A stretch of DNA of 64,000 nt, from NCBI RefSeq assembly GCF_004341625.1, contig NZ_SLZG01000004.1, positions 124,001 to 188,000 of the forward strand. Direction: 5' to 3'. Numbering within the stretch: the stretch's first letter is position 1; the number at the start of each line of letters is the position of its first letter. The notes beneath the pieces are model-generated. The model had not been told where the DNA came from, did not search any database, and saw only the letters and a program-made list of their open reading frames with translations. Below, in pieces: positions 27,760 through 36,870 of the stretch. Source of the stretch: Rhizobium sp. BK376 (GTDB lineage Bacteria; Pseudomonadota; Alphaproteobacteria; Rhizobiales; Rhizobiaceae). A program made the position numbers and the translations under genes.

Positions 27760-29526
27760 ATGCTTGCCTTCGGAAGAACATCGAACGCGAAATACATTCT
27801 GGATGCCATATCGAAATCCCAGGCGATCATCGAATTCGACCTGAAGGGCAATATCCTCACGGCAAACGAAAACTTCTGCAACGCCATGGGATATCAGTTG
27901 GGCGAAATCGTCGGCAAGCATCACAGCATGTTCTGCGATCCCGCATATACGGCAAGTCAGGAGTACCGGGACTTCTGGGCAAGGCTCGGACGTGGCGAAT
28001 ACGAAGCCACCAACTATAAGCGCCTTGCGAAAGGTGGCCGGGAGATCTGGATCCAGGCGTCCTACAATCCGGTCTGTCGTGGCGGCAGGCCGTTCAAGGT
28101 CGTAAAATTTGCGTCCGACATTACCGCCGTAAAGACAAAGGCGATCGAGGATTCCGGCAAGCTGGACGCCCTGTCCCGCTCGCAGGCCGTCATCGAATTC
28201 AAGCCGAACGGCGAAATCCTGACCTCCAACGAGAATTTCTGCAAGGCTATGGGCTATAGCCTCGCCGAGATCGTCGGTAAGCACCACAGTATCTTCTGCG
28301 ACCAGGCCTACACACGTACCGATGACTACGCGAATTTCTGGCGGCGTCTTGTTGCCGGGGAGTTTATCGCCAATGAATTCGTCCGATACGGCAAGGGCGG
28401 TCGCGAAATCTGGATCCAGGCCGCCTATAATCCCATCGTCGATGCCAACGGCAAGGTCTTCAAGGTCGTCAAATTTGCGACCGACGTGACCGAGCGCATG
28501 AGCGCTATCGCCTTGCTCGGGACCAGTATGAAGGCGCTGGCCGACGGCGACCTGACGCAATCGCTCGACAGGCCCTTCGTCCCCTCCATGGAGCAGCTGC
28601 GGCATGACTTCAACGGAGCCATCGAGAGGCTGTCCTCCGCCATGCGCACCATTGCCGGCAATTCAAACGCGATTGCAGCCGGCGCGAAGGAAGTCGGCGC
28701 AGCGGCCGACGCCTTCTCCAAGCGCACCGAACAGCAGGCTGCATCGGTCGAGGAAACCGCTGCAGCGCTCGAGGAGATAACGACGACCGTCAACGATTCC
28801 AGCCTGCGCGCCGACGAGGCCGGACGGCTGGTCGCCAAAACCAAGCAGGGCGCCGAACAATCGGGCAGCGTCGTGCGCAATGCCGTCGCCGCCATGGATC
28901 AGATCGAGCAATCTTCCCGGGAGATCAGCAGCATCATCGGCGTCATCGATGATATCGCCTTCCAGACGAACCTCTTGGCGCTGAATGCCGGCGTCGAGGC
29001 CGCTCGTGCCGGCGAAGCGGGCAAGGGCTTTGCGGTCGTCGCCCAGGAGGTTCGCGAATTGGCGCAGCGCTCTGCAAGCGCCGCCAAGGAGATCAAGGCG
29101 CTGATCACAACCTCAAGCCAATTGGTCAAGAACGGCGTGGATCTGGTCGGGCAGACCGGCAAGGCGCTGGAAGAAATCGTCGTTCAAGTCGGCGATATCA
29201 ATTTGAATGTCTCAGCGATCGTCGATGCTTCGAAGGAGCAGGCGACCGGGCTCAAGGAGATCAACCACGCCGTCAATTCGATGGATCAGGCGACGCAGCA
29301 AAACGCCGCCATGGTCGAGGAAAGCACCGCTGCAAGCCATAAGCTGACGGCAGAGGCCGAGGAGCTGCGCGCCCTGCTATCCCAGTTCCACGTCGGCGGC
29401 CAGACCATGGTCTCCCGCCCCACGCCGGTCAGCGCGCACCAAAGGCCCGCCAGCTCCCCTGCCCTGCACCTGATATCCCGCGTCACCAAGGCGCATGGCT
29501 CCGCAGCCCCGGCGGGCGATAGTTGA
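27760..29526 (+). CDS. Soluble double-PAS methyl-accepting chemotaxis protein, C-terminal pentapeptide cut by a stop
   Basis: A 588-residue paralogue of the receptor at 25100, with the same plan: two PAS domains (about residues 15-125 and 137-247), no membrane helix, and a signalling domain with [25 protein letters not shown] precedes the ATG. The end differs. The codons GAT AGT TGG GAA GAA TTT of the first gene correspond here to GAT AGT TGA GAA GAA TTC TGA, so the Trp codon of the tether has become a stop and an untranslated EEF-stop remains. The protein ends in GDS and should lack the CheR tether unless TGA is read through. Confidence 0.92.
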   Translation: MLAFGRTSNAKYILDAISKSQAIIEFDLKGNILTANENFCNAMGYQLGEIVGKHHSMFCDPAYTASQEYRDFWARLGRGEYEATNYKRLAKGGREIWIQASYNPVCRGGRPFKVVKFASDITAVKTKAIEDSGKLDALSRSQAVIEFKPNGEILTSNENFCKAMGYSLAEIVGKHHSIFCDQAYTRTDDYANFWRRLVAGEFIANEFVRYGKGGREIWIQAAYNPIVDANGKVFKVVKFATDVTERMSAIALLGTSMKALADGDLTQSLDRPFVPSMEQLRHDFNGAIERLSSAMRTIAGNSNAIAAGAKEVGAAADAFSKRTEQQAASVEETAAALEEITTTVNDSSLRADEAGRLVAKTKQGAEQSGSVVRNAVAAMDQIEQSSREISSIIGVIDDIAFQTNLLALNAGVEAARAGEAGKGFAVVAQEVRELAQRSASAAKEIKALITTSSQLVKNGVDLVGQTGKALEEIVVQVGDINLNVSAIVDASKEQATGLKEINHAVNSMDQATQQNAAMVEESTAASHKLTAEAEELRALLSQFHVGGQTMVSRPTPVSAHQRPASSPALHLISRVTKAHGSAAPAGDS

Positions 29527-29580
29527 GAAGAATTCTGAAGAGGTTGAAGGGATCGAAAGTCCTGCGTTATCCCTAAACGA

Positions 29581-29611
29581 CAAAGCGGCCCTTGCGGCCG
29601 CTTTGTTTTTC
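29581..29611 (+). terminator. Rho-independent terminator after the second chemoreceptor
   Basis: CAAAGCGGCC-cttgc-GGCCGCTTTG followed by TTTTT, 54 bases beyond the stop. It lies against the fdsD stop on the other strand and may work for both. Confidence 0.9.
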
Positions 29612-29855
29612 AGGCTGACTTCGCCGCCTCCGCAGGGCGATGAATGAGCGGTGCGGCCTCCAGGACCAGCGGGCTCAATCCTTCGCCTCCCTGATCGATG
29701 ATCTCGAACAACTGGCGCCGCATCCGCGGCTCCCAGAATTTGTTGATATGCGTGGCGACACCAGGCGCGGCCTCCTCTGCCGGCTGGGACTTGAAGAAGG
29801 TCGCAATCTGGTTGGCCATGTAGAGGAGCTTGGCCTGAATCTTATCATGCGACAT
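29610..29855 (-). CDS. fdsD: Formate dehydrogenase delta subunit
   Basis: An 81-residue FdsD, the small accessory subunit of the NAD-dependent soluble formate dehydrogenase. It shows the family pattern KLLYMANQIATFFKSQP, then HINKFWEPRMRRQLF. The ATG (MSHDKIQAKL) at 29855 overlaps the end of fdhD by 11 bases, and it is the last gene of the operon. FdsD is needed for a stable or active complex in other bacteria; its exact role is less clear. Confidence 0.9.
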   Translation of the reverse strand: MSHDKIQAKLLYMANQIATFFKSQPAEEAAPGVATHINKFWEPRMRRQLFEIIDQGGEGLSPLVLEAAPLIHRPAEAAKSA

Positions 29856-30672
29856 CGGCAATGCTTCCAGGAACGATGCGGTGGGGATGGGTGAAAATCT
29901 CGAAATCCTCGCCGCGCACCAGCGCGACAAGCGTCATGCCGGCATCCTCGGCCGTGCGGATGGCAAGCGCCGTCGGCGCTGAAATGGCAATCAGGGTGGA
30001 GCTTCCGAGAATGGCCGCCTTCTGCACCATCTCAACCGACAGACGGCTGGTGACGGCAACCGCCCCTTCGCTTCCCTTCGTGCCAGAGCGGATGACGGCG
30101 CCGCAAAGCTTGTCCAGCGCATTGTGCCGGCCGACATCCTCGCGCACCGCGATCAATCCCTTAGCCGGCACATAAAACCCGGCGCCGTGCACCGCCCGCG
30201 TCTCGCGATGCAGCGGTTGCGCGTCATTGAGCAGCTTGATGGCGCGGACAATGTCGTCATGCGAGAATTTCAGCGCAGCGGCAGAAACGTCGGGCACCTG
30301 GCGCACCGCCTGTTCGATCGACTCGATCCCGCAGAGCCCGCAACCGACAGGCCCGGCCATGCTGCGGCGGCGCTTGCGCAACGCATCCTCGACATCTTCT
30401 ACGAGCGTCACCTGAACGTCGATGCCCTTCTCGTCTTCGACGATCTCTATTCCCGCAATCTGCGCCCGATTGCTAATAATCCCTTCGGTCAGGCTGAAAC
30501 CGACGGCAAAGTCCTCAAGATCATCCGGCGTTGCCATCATAACCGCATGGGAGGAACCGCCATAGGAAAAAGCGATCGGCACCTCTTCCGGCACGATGCG
30601 TGAGCCGGTCTGCACGACACCATTGCGGCGGACTATTTCGGGGGCGGAGTTGGTGGTTTTGTAGGTGCTCAT
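29845..30672 (-). CDS. fdhD: FdhD/FdsC sulfurtransferase for formate dehydrogenase maturation
   Basis: A 275-residue FdhD family protein (called FdsC in NAD-dependent systems), which transfers sulfur to the molybdenum cofactor and helps insert it into the alpha subunit. VGCGLCGIESIEQA near residue 120 carries the CxxC. VHGAGFYVP and REDVGRHNALDKLCGA follow. The ATG at 30672 begins MSTYKTTNSAPEI; the open frame further upstream runs through a repeat element and is not coding. A 202-base gap holding that repeat separates it from fdsA. Confidence 0.95.
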   Translation of the reverse strand: MSTYKTTNSAPEIVRRNGVVQTGSRIVPEEVPIAFSYGGSSHAVMMATPDDLEDFAVGFSLTEGIISNRAQIAGIEIVEDEKGIDVQVTLVEDVEDALRKRRRSMAGPVGCGLCGIESIEQAVRQVPDVSAAALKFSHDDIVRAIKLLNDAQPLHRETRAVHGAGFYVPAKGLIAVREDVGRHNALDKLCGAVIRSGTKGSEGAVAVTSRLSVEMVQKAAILGSSTLIAISAPTALAIRTAEDAGMTLVALVRGEDFEIFTHPHRIVPGSIADVA

Positions 30673-30680
30673 GCGGGGAT

Positions 30681-30854
30681 ACCCCCCTCTGCCCTGCCGG
30701 GCATCTCCCCCACAAGGAGGGAGATCGGCTGGAAGCGACGGCTTCCCCAAACAATAGACTTTCCAAATTGCCGCGACATCAACGAGGCGGGAAGCCAAAG
30801 CAACTTGTAATCTCCCCCCGTGTGGGGGAGATGCCCGGCAGGGCAGAGGGGGGT
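30681..30854. repeat. RIME-like palindromic repeat inside the fds operon
   Basis: A perfect 32-base inverted repeat frames the element: arms at 30681-30712 and 30823-30854, beginning ACCCCCCTCTGCCCTGCCGG. Each arm also folds by itself (ATCTCCC/GGGAGAT and ATCTCCCC/GGGGAGAT). GC-rich nested palindromes of this type (RIME and relatives) are scattered between genes in Rhizobiaceae. It separates fdsA from fdhD. Confidence 0.85.
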
Positions 30855-30874
30855 GTAACCTGCACTCGGCACAA

Positions 30875-33754
30875 TTATTCAGCTGCCTCCAGCTTGCCCG
30901 CAATCCGGCGCGACTGCCGCGCCTGTTCGTCATATTCGAGCTGCCATTCAGACGGCCCGTTCGACGGCGAGATCTGCACTGCCGTCACCTTATATTCCGG
31001 GCAATTCGTCGCCCAGTCGGAAAAGTCAGTGGTGATGACATTAGCCTGCGTATTGGGATGATGGAAGGTGGTGTAGACGACACCGGGCGCGACGCGATCG
31101 GTGATCAGGGCCCTCAGCGTCGTATCGCCGGAGCGGCTGGCAAGCCTGACCCAGTCGCCGTCGCGGATGCCGCGCTGTTCGGCATCGTGCGGATGGATTT
31201 CTAGCCGATCTTCCGCGTGCCAGACGACATTTTCCGTGCGCCTCGTCTGCGCGCCGACATTGTACTGGCTGAGAATGCGGCCGGTGGTCAGAAGCAGCGG
31301 GAAGCGCGGGCCGGTCCGTTCGTCTGTCGGCACATATTCGGTGCGGATGAACTTGCCCTTGCCGCGCACGAAACCGTCGGTGTGCATGATCGGCGAGCCC
31401 AGCGGATGGGCCTCGTTGCAGGGCCACTGAACCGAGCCAATCTTATCCAGATAGTCGTAGGAGACCATGGCGAAACTCGGCGTCGTTGCGGCAATCTCGT
31501 CCATGATTTCGGACGGATGCTGGTAGTTCCAGCCAAGGCCCATGGCCTTCGCCATATTCTGCGTGACTTCCCAGTCGGCATAGCCGTTGCGCGGCGTCAT
31601 CACCTTCCGCACCCGGTTGATGCGCCGCTCGGCATTGGTGAAGGTCCCGTCTTTTTCGAGGAAGGTAGAGCCAGGCAGGAAGACATGCGCATAGTTGGCC
31701 GTCTCGTTCAGGAAGAGGTCGTGGACGACGACGCATTCCATCGCGGCAAGACCGGCTGCAACGTGCTTGGTATCAGGATCGGACTGGAGAATGTCCTCGC
31801 CCTGGATATAGAGCGCCTTGAAAGTGCCCTCGACGGCCGCATCCAGCATGTTCGGGATGCGCAGACCCGGCTCGTTATTAAGCTTGACGCCCCAGAGCTT
31901 CTCGAAGATGTCGCGTGTCGCATCGTCCGAGATGTGACGATAACCGGGCAGTTCGTGCGGGAAAGAGCCCATGTCGCAGGAGCCCTGCACATTGTTCTGG
32001 CCACGCAGCGGGTTCACGCCGACGCCAGGACGGCCGATATTGCCGGTCACCATGGCAAGGTTGGCAATCGCCATGACCGTCGTCGAACCCTGGCTGTGTT
32101 CGGTCACGCCGAGGCCGTAATAGATCGCGCCATTGCCGCCCTTGGCATAGAGCCGTGCAGCCCCGCGCACGAGTTCGGGCGAGACGCCTGTATATTGCTC
32201 GACCGCCTCCGGGCTGTGCTGAGGCTCGGCGACGAAGGCCGCCCAATCCTCGAATTCCGACCAGTCGCAACGCTCGCGAATGAACTTTTCGTCGAAGAGG
32301 CCTTCGGTGACGATGACATGAGCCAGCGCCGTCATCATGGCGACGTTGGTGCCAGGCTTCAGCGGCAGATGATACGCTGCCTCCACATGCGGCGTCTTGA
32401 CGAGATCGATGCGGCGCGGATCGATAACGATCAGCTTGGCGCCCTGGCGCAGCCGCTTCTTCAGCCGCGAGCCGAAGACCGGATGCCCATCGGTCGGGTT
32501 CGCGCCGATGACGATAACGACATCGGACTGCTCGACACTGTCGAAATTCTGTGTGCCGGCCGAGGTTCCGAATGTCTGGCCAAGACCGTAGCCGGTTGGC
32601 GAATGGCAGACGCGGGCGCAGGTATCGACGTTGTTGTTGCCGAAACCGGCGCGCACCAGCTTCTGCACGAGGTAAGTCTCTTCATTCGTGCAGCGCGACG
32701 ATGTAATGCCGCCGACGGATTCGCGGCCATACTGATACTGGATGCGACGGAACTCGTTTGCCACATGCGCATAGGCCTCTTCCCAGGTCACTTCGCGCCA
32801 GGGATCGGTGATCTTCTCGCGGATCATCGGATTGAGGATGCGGTCCTTATGCGTCGAATAGCCATAGGCGAAGCGGCCCTTGACGCAGGAATGCCCGCGG
32901 TTCGCTTGTCCATCTTTCCAGGGCACCATGCGCACCAGTTCCTCGCCGCGCATCTCCGCCTTGAAGGAACAGCCGACGCCGCAATAGGCGCAGGTGGTGA
33001 CGACGGAATGTTCGGGCTGGCCGATCTCGATCACAGATTTTTCCGTCAGCGTCGCGGTCGGGCAGGCCTGTACGCAGGCGCCACAGGAGACGCATTCGGA
33101 ATCGATGAAATGCTCGTGCATGCCGGGCGAGACGCGCGAACCGAAGCCACGCCCCTCGATCGTCAGCGCAAACGTGCCCTGCACTTCCTCGCAAGCACGG
33201 ACGCAGCGCGAACAGACGATGCACTTTGACGGATCATAAGTGAAGTACGGGTTCGACTCGTCCTTCGGCATCCATTTCAGATTAATGTCGCCGCTGTTGC
33301 GCGCCTTGACATGGTTGTCGCCCTCATAACCGTAGCGCACGTTACGCAGACCGACGGCACCCGCCATGTCCTGAAGCTCGCAATCGCCGTTGGCGGCACA
33401 GGTCAGGCAGTCGAGCGGATGGTCGGAGATGTAAAGCTCCATCACGCCGCGGCGGATATCCTTCAGCCGGCCGGTCTGGGTGTGTACGACGAGGCCGGGA
33501 GCAACCGGTGTGGTGCAGGACGCAGGCGTACCATTCCGGCCTTCGATCTCGACGAGACAGAGCCGGCAGGAGCCGAAGGCATCCACCATATCGGTCGCGC
33601 AGAGTTTCGGCACCTGGATACCGGCTTCCATCGACGCGCGCATGATCGAGGTGCCTTCCGGCACGGTGATCTGACGACCGTCGATGGTGAGCGTCACCAT
33701 GGCCTCGGATGTCGAGGCCGGCGTTCCGTAGTCGATTTCAGGGACGAGAGACAT
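30875..33754 (-). CDS. fdsA: NAD-dependent formate dehydrogenase alpha (catalytic) subunit
   Basis: A 959-residue molybdenum enzyme that oxidises formate to CO2. In order it has a [2Fe-2S] domain (Cys52, 63, 66, 80), a His-Cys3 [4Fe-4S] site (His112, Cys116, 119, 125), and two ferredoxin-type [4Fe-4S] sites (Cys178-188 and Cys221-231). The [4Fe-4S] site of the bis-MGD domain follows (Cys255, 258, 262, with a fourth at about 290). The catalytic Cys383-His384 pair lies in CARVCHSPT, a cysteine and not selenocysteine. The ATG at 33754 (MSLVPEIDYG) is 4 bases after the fdsB stop. The reading frame is complete. Confidence 0.97.
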   Translation of the reverse strand: MSLVPEIDYGTPASTSEAMVTLTIDGRQITVPEGTSIMRASMEAGIQVPKLCATDMVDAFGSCRLCLVEIEGRNGTPASCTTPVAPGLVVHTQTGRLKDIRRGVMELYISDHPLDCLTCAANGDCELQDMAGAVGLRNVRYGYEGDNHVKARNSGDINLKWMPKDESNPYFTYDPSKCIVCSRCVRACEEVQGTFALTIEGRGFGSRVSPGMHEHFIDSECVSCGACVQACPTATLTEKSVIEIGQPEHSVVTTCAYCGVGCSFKAEMRGEELVRMVPWKDGQANRGHSCVKGRFAYGYSTHKDRILNPMIREKITDPWREVTWEEAYAHVANEFRRIQYQYGRESVGGITSSRCTNEETYLVQKLVRAGFGNNNVDTCARVCHSPTGYGLGQTFGTSAGTQNFDSVEQSDVVIVIGANPTDGHPVFGSRLKKRLRQGAKLIVIDPRRIDLVKTPHVEAAYHLPLKPGTNVAMMTALAHVIVTEGLFDEKFIRERCDWSEFEDWAAFVAEPQHSPEAVEQYTGVSPELVRGAARLYAKGGNGAIYYGLGVTEHSQGSTTVMAIANLAMVTGNIGRPGVGVNPLRGQNNVQGSCDMGSFPHELPGYRHISDDATRDIFEKLWGVKLNNEPGLRIPNMLDAAVEGTFKALYIQGEDILQSDPDTKHVAAGLAAMECVVVHDLFLNETANYAHVFLPGSTFLEKDGTFTNAERRINRVRKVMTPRNGYADWEVTQNMAKAMGLGWNYQHPSEIMDEIAATTPSFAMVSYDYLDKIGSVQWPCNEAHPLGSPIMHTDGFVRGKGKFIRTEYVPTDERTGPRFPLLLTTGRILSQYNVGAQTRRTENVVWHAEDRLEIHPHDAEQRGIRDGDWVRLASRSGDTTLRALITDRVAPGVVYTTFHHPNTQANVITTDFSDWATNCPEYKVTAVQISPSNGPSEWQLEYDEQARQSRRIAGKLEAAE

Positions 33755-33758
33755 GGTC

Positions 33759-35315
33759 TTATTCCGCCGCTTCAATGAGAGGTGCCGGAGAGAAATCCTC
33801 CGGAAAATGCGTCATGGCGCTCACCACGGGATAGGGAGTGAAACCGCCAAGCGCGCAAAGGGAACCGAATTTCATCGTGTTGCATAGATCGGCGAGCAAC
33901 GCCCGGTTCTTCTCCGGTTCGATGCCTTGAGCAATCTTGTCCGCCGTCTCGACGCCGCGCGTCGAGCCGATGCGGCAGGGCGTGCACTTGCCGCAGCTTT
34001 CGATGGCGCAGAATTCCATCGCAAAACGCGCCTGCTTCAGCATGTCGGCGGTATCGTCGAAGACGACGAGACCAGCATGGCCGATCAGGCCATCCTTGGC
34101 CGCAAAGGCTTCATAATCAAAGGGCGTGTCGAACAGCGCCCGCGGGAAATAGGCACCCAGGGGCCCGCCGACCTGCACAGCCTTGACCGGGCGGCCGGTC
34201 GCCGTTCCGCCGCCGATCGTATCGACGATCTCGCCCAGCGAAAGACCGAACGCCGTCTCGAAAAGACCGCCATATCTCACATTGCCGGCAATCTGCAGCG
34301 GAATGGTGCCGCGCGAACGGCCCATGCCGAAATCGCGATAGAAGGCGGCCCCCTTCTCCATGATCACGGGCACGGAGGCGAGCGAAATGACGTTGTTGAT
34401 GACGGTCGGACAGCCGAACAAGCCTTTGTGTGCCGGTAGCGGCGGCTTGGCTCGCACGATGCCGCGCTTGCCCTCAAGGCTGTTGAGCAGTGCGGTTTCC
34501 TCGCCACAGACATAGGCGCCGGCGCCGGTGCGAATCTCCATGTCGAAGGCACGGCCGGAGCCGAGGACCGAGCTGCCCAGAACACCGGCCTTGCGCGCGA
34601 TCTCGACTGCCGCGGTCATGGCAGCAATCGCATGCGGATATTCCGAGCGCGTATAGATGAAGCCCTTGGTGGCCCCGGTTGCGAGCCCGGCAATCGCCAT
34701 TCCTTCGATCAACACGAAGGGATCGCCCTCCATGATCATCCGGTCGGCAAAGGTGCCGCTATCGCCCTCGTCGGCATTGCAGACGATATATTTGCGATCA
34801 CCAGCGGCATCCGCGACGGTCTTCCATTTGATGCCGGTCGGGAAGCCCGCGCCACCGCGACCGCGAAGCCCTGAATCAGTGACTTCCTTAACGACCTCGG
34901 CAGGCGCCATCGAGATCGCCCGCTTGAGCCCGGCAAGACCGCCATGCGCCTCATAATCCCCAAGCGAAAGCGGATCGGTGATGCCGCAGCGGGCAAAGGT
35001 CAGGCGGGTCTGGCTTTTCAGGAACGGGAGGTCCTCGACCTCCCCGAGACAGAGCGGATGCGAAGCGCCTTCGGCAAGGCCGGCATCGAAAAGGGAGGCG
35101 ATATCCCGTGCCTTGACCGGCCCGTAGCCGATGCGCTTTCCATCCACGTCGACCTCGACCAGAGGCTCCAGCCAGAACATGCCGCGCGAGCCATTGCGCA
35201 CGATCTTTGCATCCACGCCGCGGGTTGCAATTTCCTTGGCAATCGCATCCGCCACCTTCTCGGCGCCGAGCGCCAGGGCGGCCGCATCACGCGGGACGTA
35301 AATCCGGACGGTCAT
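33759..35315 (-). CDS. fdsB: NAD-dependent formate dehydrogenase beta subunit (NADH/FMN site)
   Basis: A 518-residue NuoF-like subunit that passes electrons from the Fe-S chain to FMN and NAD. An N-terminal thioredoxin-like part (about residues 1-95) is followed by RGRGGAGFPTGIKWK for NADH/FMN binding. CNADEGDSGTFADRMIMEGDP and the [4Fe-4S] motif ESCGKCTPCRIGSTRG near residue 435 come next. The start codon overlaps the fdsG stop (ATGA). The fused thioredoxin-like N-terminus is typical of FdsB in contrast to NuoF. Confidence 0.96.
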   Translation of the reverse strand: MTVRIYVPRDAAALALGAEKVADAIAKEIATRGVDAKIVRNGSRGMFWLEPLVEVDVDGKRIGYGPVKARDIASLFDAGLAEGASHPLCLGEVEDLPFLKSQTRLTFARCGITDPLSLGDYEAHGGLAGLKRAISMAPAEVVKEVTDSGLRGRGGAGFPTGIKWKTVADAAGDRKYIVCNADEGDSGTFADRMIMEGDPFVLIEGMAIAGLATGATKGFIYTRSEYPHAIAAMTAAVEIARKAGVLGSSVLGSGRAFDMEIRTGAGAYVCGEETALLNSLEGKRGIVRAKPPLPAHKGLFGCPTVINNVISLASVPVIMEKGAAFYRDFGMGRSRGTIPLQIAGNVRYGGLFETAFGLSLGEIVDTIGGGTATGRPVKAVQVGGPLGAYFPRALFDTPFDYEAFAAKDGLIGHAGLVVFDDTADMLKQARFAMEFCAIESCGKCTPCRIGSTRGVETADKIAQGIEPEKNRALLADLCNTMKFGSLCALGGFTPYPVVSAMTHFPEDFSPAPLIEAAE

Positions 35316-35791
35316 CGGCGCGCCTCCGCAACCATTTCGTCAACGGTCTCATCGTCGACGCGGCCATAAACCTCGCCATCCAGCATCGCTGCCGGCGCGC
35401 AGGCGCAGAGCCCGAGGCAATAGACAGGCTCCAAGGTCACACCGCCATCAAGCGTCGTCTGATGAAAATCGATGCCAAGGAGCTTCTTTACGCGTTCCGC
35501 AAGTGCATCCCCACCCATCGACTGACAGGCCTCTGCACGACAGAGCTTCAGCACATGCCGGCCCGCAGGACGGTCGCGATAGTCATGATAGAAGGTCATG
35601 ACGCCATGGACTTCGGCGCGGGAAAGGTTCAGCCCGCTGGCAATCAGCGGCAGGACGTCCTGCGGCACATAACCGAACTCTTCCTGTATGCCGTGGAGAA
35701 TGGGCAAAAGAGGACCCTCCATCGACTTCATGCTGTCGATGATGGCGCTGGCGCGCGCGGCGACATCGCCCGCGGCAGTATGCAAATTCAT
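35312..35791 (-). CDS. fdsG: NAD-dependent formate dehydrogenase gamma subunit
   Basis: A 159-residue NuoE-like [2Fe-2S] protein and first gene of fdsG-fdsB-fdsA-fdhD-fdsD. Cluster ligands are in CRAEACQSMG and CLGLCACAPAAML. GYVPQDVLPLIASGLNLSRAEVHGV is the family core. The ATG at 35791 (MNLHTAAGD) has GGGAGGG eight bases upstream, which favours it over the ATG seven codons earlier. Confidence 0.95.
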   Translation of the reverse strand: MNLHTAAGDVAARASAIIDSMKSMEGPLLPILHGIQEEFGYVPQDVLPLIASGLNLSRAEVHGVMTFYHDYRDRPAGRHVLKLCRAEACQSMGGDALAERVKKLLGIDFHQTTLDGGVTLEPVYCLGLCACAPAAMLDGEVYGRVDDETVDEMVAEARR

Positions 35792-35927
35792 GAGCAGCCC
35801 TCCCAACGGCATGCTTCGCAAGGAGATATCGTTGGACGATCAGGTGCTAAAACAGCCGGAGTCATTATCTCTCGCTTACATCCTAAAGATCGCAAGGAAG
35901 GCAGTTTTGATCAATAAGCCAGTCTCG

Positions 35928-35956
35928 TTGAACGATAGGAATTTCCTATCGTTCAA
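35928..35956. promoter_or_regulatory. Long palindrome upstream of fdsG, candidate LysR operator
   Basis: TTGAACGATAGGAA and its exact complement TTCCTATCGTTCAA flank one central base. The site covers the last codons and TAG of the lysR gene and ends about 137 bases before the fdsG start, where a LysR activator site could sit. The inner ATAGGAA/TTCCTAT dyad has the T-N11-A character of LysR sites. A terminator role is less likely since no T-run follows on the minus strand. Confidence 0.55.
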
Positions 35957-36842
35957 TATCAGCTTCTGCGAGAAGTCTTGCCTCATGCAACAAGGCCGAT
36001 ACGAGTGGCGTAAAAGGCTCACGATGTGTCGCAACCAGCCCAACGAGATGGTGCGCTGCCGGCTCCGTGATCGGAATAACCTGAATATCGGCGCGAAAAC
36101 CGAAGGATTCCGCGACATTTTTCGGCATGATGCTCGCCCAGCGGCCGGTCAGCACATGCGAAAACAACAGAATCATCGAATTCGATTCGAGCGTCGGATT
36201 GGCCGCCGATCCGGCATCGGCCAGATGACGATTGATGATCCGGCGGTTTTGCATGTCCGCGGTCAATAGACAAAGCCGAAGACTGCCGACCTCTTTCCAG
36301 GTCACGCTTTTTCGCTCCGAAAGCGGGCTGCCTGAGGCGGTGACGAGGTGATAGCGCTCCTCGTAAAGCGGCACGCTGGTAACCCGGCCGAGCGGTTCGT
36401 CTTCGAGATAGGTGATGCCGGCATCGATCTCCAGATTCTCGAGCATGCTTAGAACCTGCAGCGAGTTTCGCGACATGATCGAAAAGGTAACGTCGGGATG
36501 CCGTTCCTGGAAGGGCGTCGTGAGCCTCTGCAGCATGGCAAGCGCCGTCGGGATGGCCGCGATTCGGATATGGCCCGCAAGCCCCTTGCGCGCCGCCCGC
36601 ATCTCCTCGCGCATCGTGCGGGCATCGCCGACGATGCGCCGCGCCCACTCCAGGACACGCTGACCTTCCGGCGTCAGCCCCTGGAAGCGCGATCCGCGGC
36701 TGACCAGCATCACTCCGAGCTGCTCCTCGAGCTGCCGAATGGCCGCCGACAAGGTCGGCTGTGTAACGCCGCACTCTTCGGCGGCACGGCCGAAGTGCTT
36801 TTCATTAGCAAGTGCGATGAAGAATTCAAGCTTGTCGATCAT
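35946..36842 (-). CDS. LysR family regulator, probable activator of the formate dehydrogenase operon
   Basis: A 298-residue LysR protein. The N-terminal helix-turn-helix is KLEFFIALANEKHFGRAAE, then GVTQPTLSAAIRQLEEQLG. A typical LysR effector domain follows (HIRIAAIPTALAMLQRL, SIMPKNVAESF). It lies 154 bases upstream of fdsG in the same direction, the common place for the fds regulator. It starts 28 bases after the SDR gene ends. The palindrome over its stop codon may be its own target. The effector is unknown, with formate a plausible guess. Confidence 0.9.
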   Translation of the reverse strand: MIDKLEFFIALANEKHFGRAAEECGVTQPTLSAAIRQLEEQLGVMLVSRGSRFQGLTPEGQRVLEWARRIVGDARTMREEMRAARKGLAGHIRIAAIPTALAMLQRLTTPFQERHPDVTFSIMSRNSLQVLSMLENLEIDAGITYLEDEPLGRVTSVPLYEERYHLVTASGSPLSERKSVTWKEVGSLRLCLLTADMQNRRIINRHLADAGSAANPTLESNSMILLFSHVLTGRWASIMPKNVAESFGFRADIQVIPITEPAAHHLVGLVATHREPFTPLVSALLHEARLLAEADIER

Positions 36843-36870
36843 TCCGGCCTCCGGCGGAGCTAATCGGCTT

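Noticed and set aside
30673..30933. N-terminal extension of FdhD by 87 codons
   Set aside because: The extension translates a palindromic repeat and has no resemblance to FdhD.
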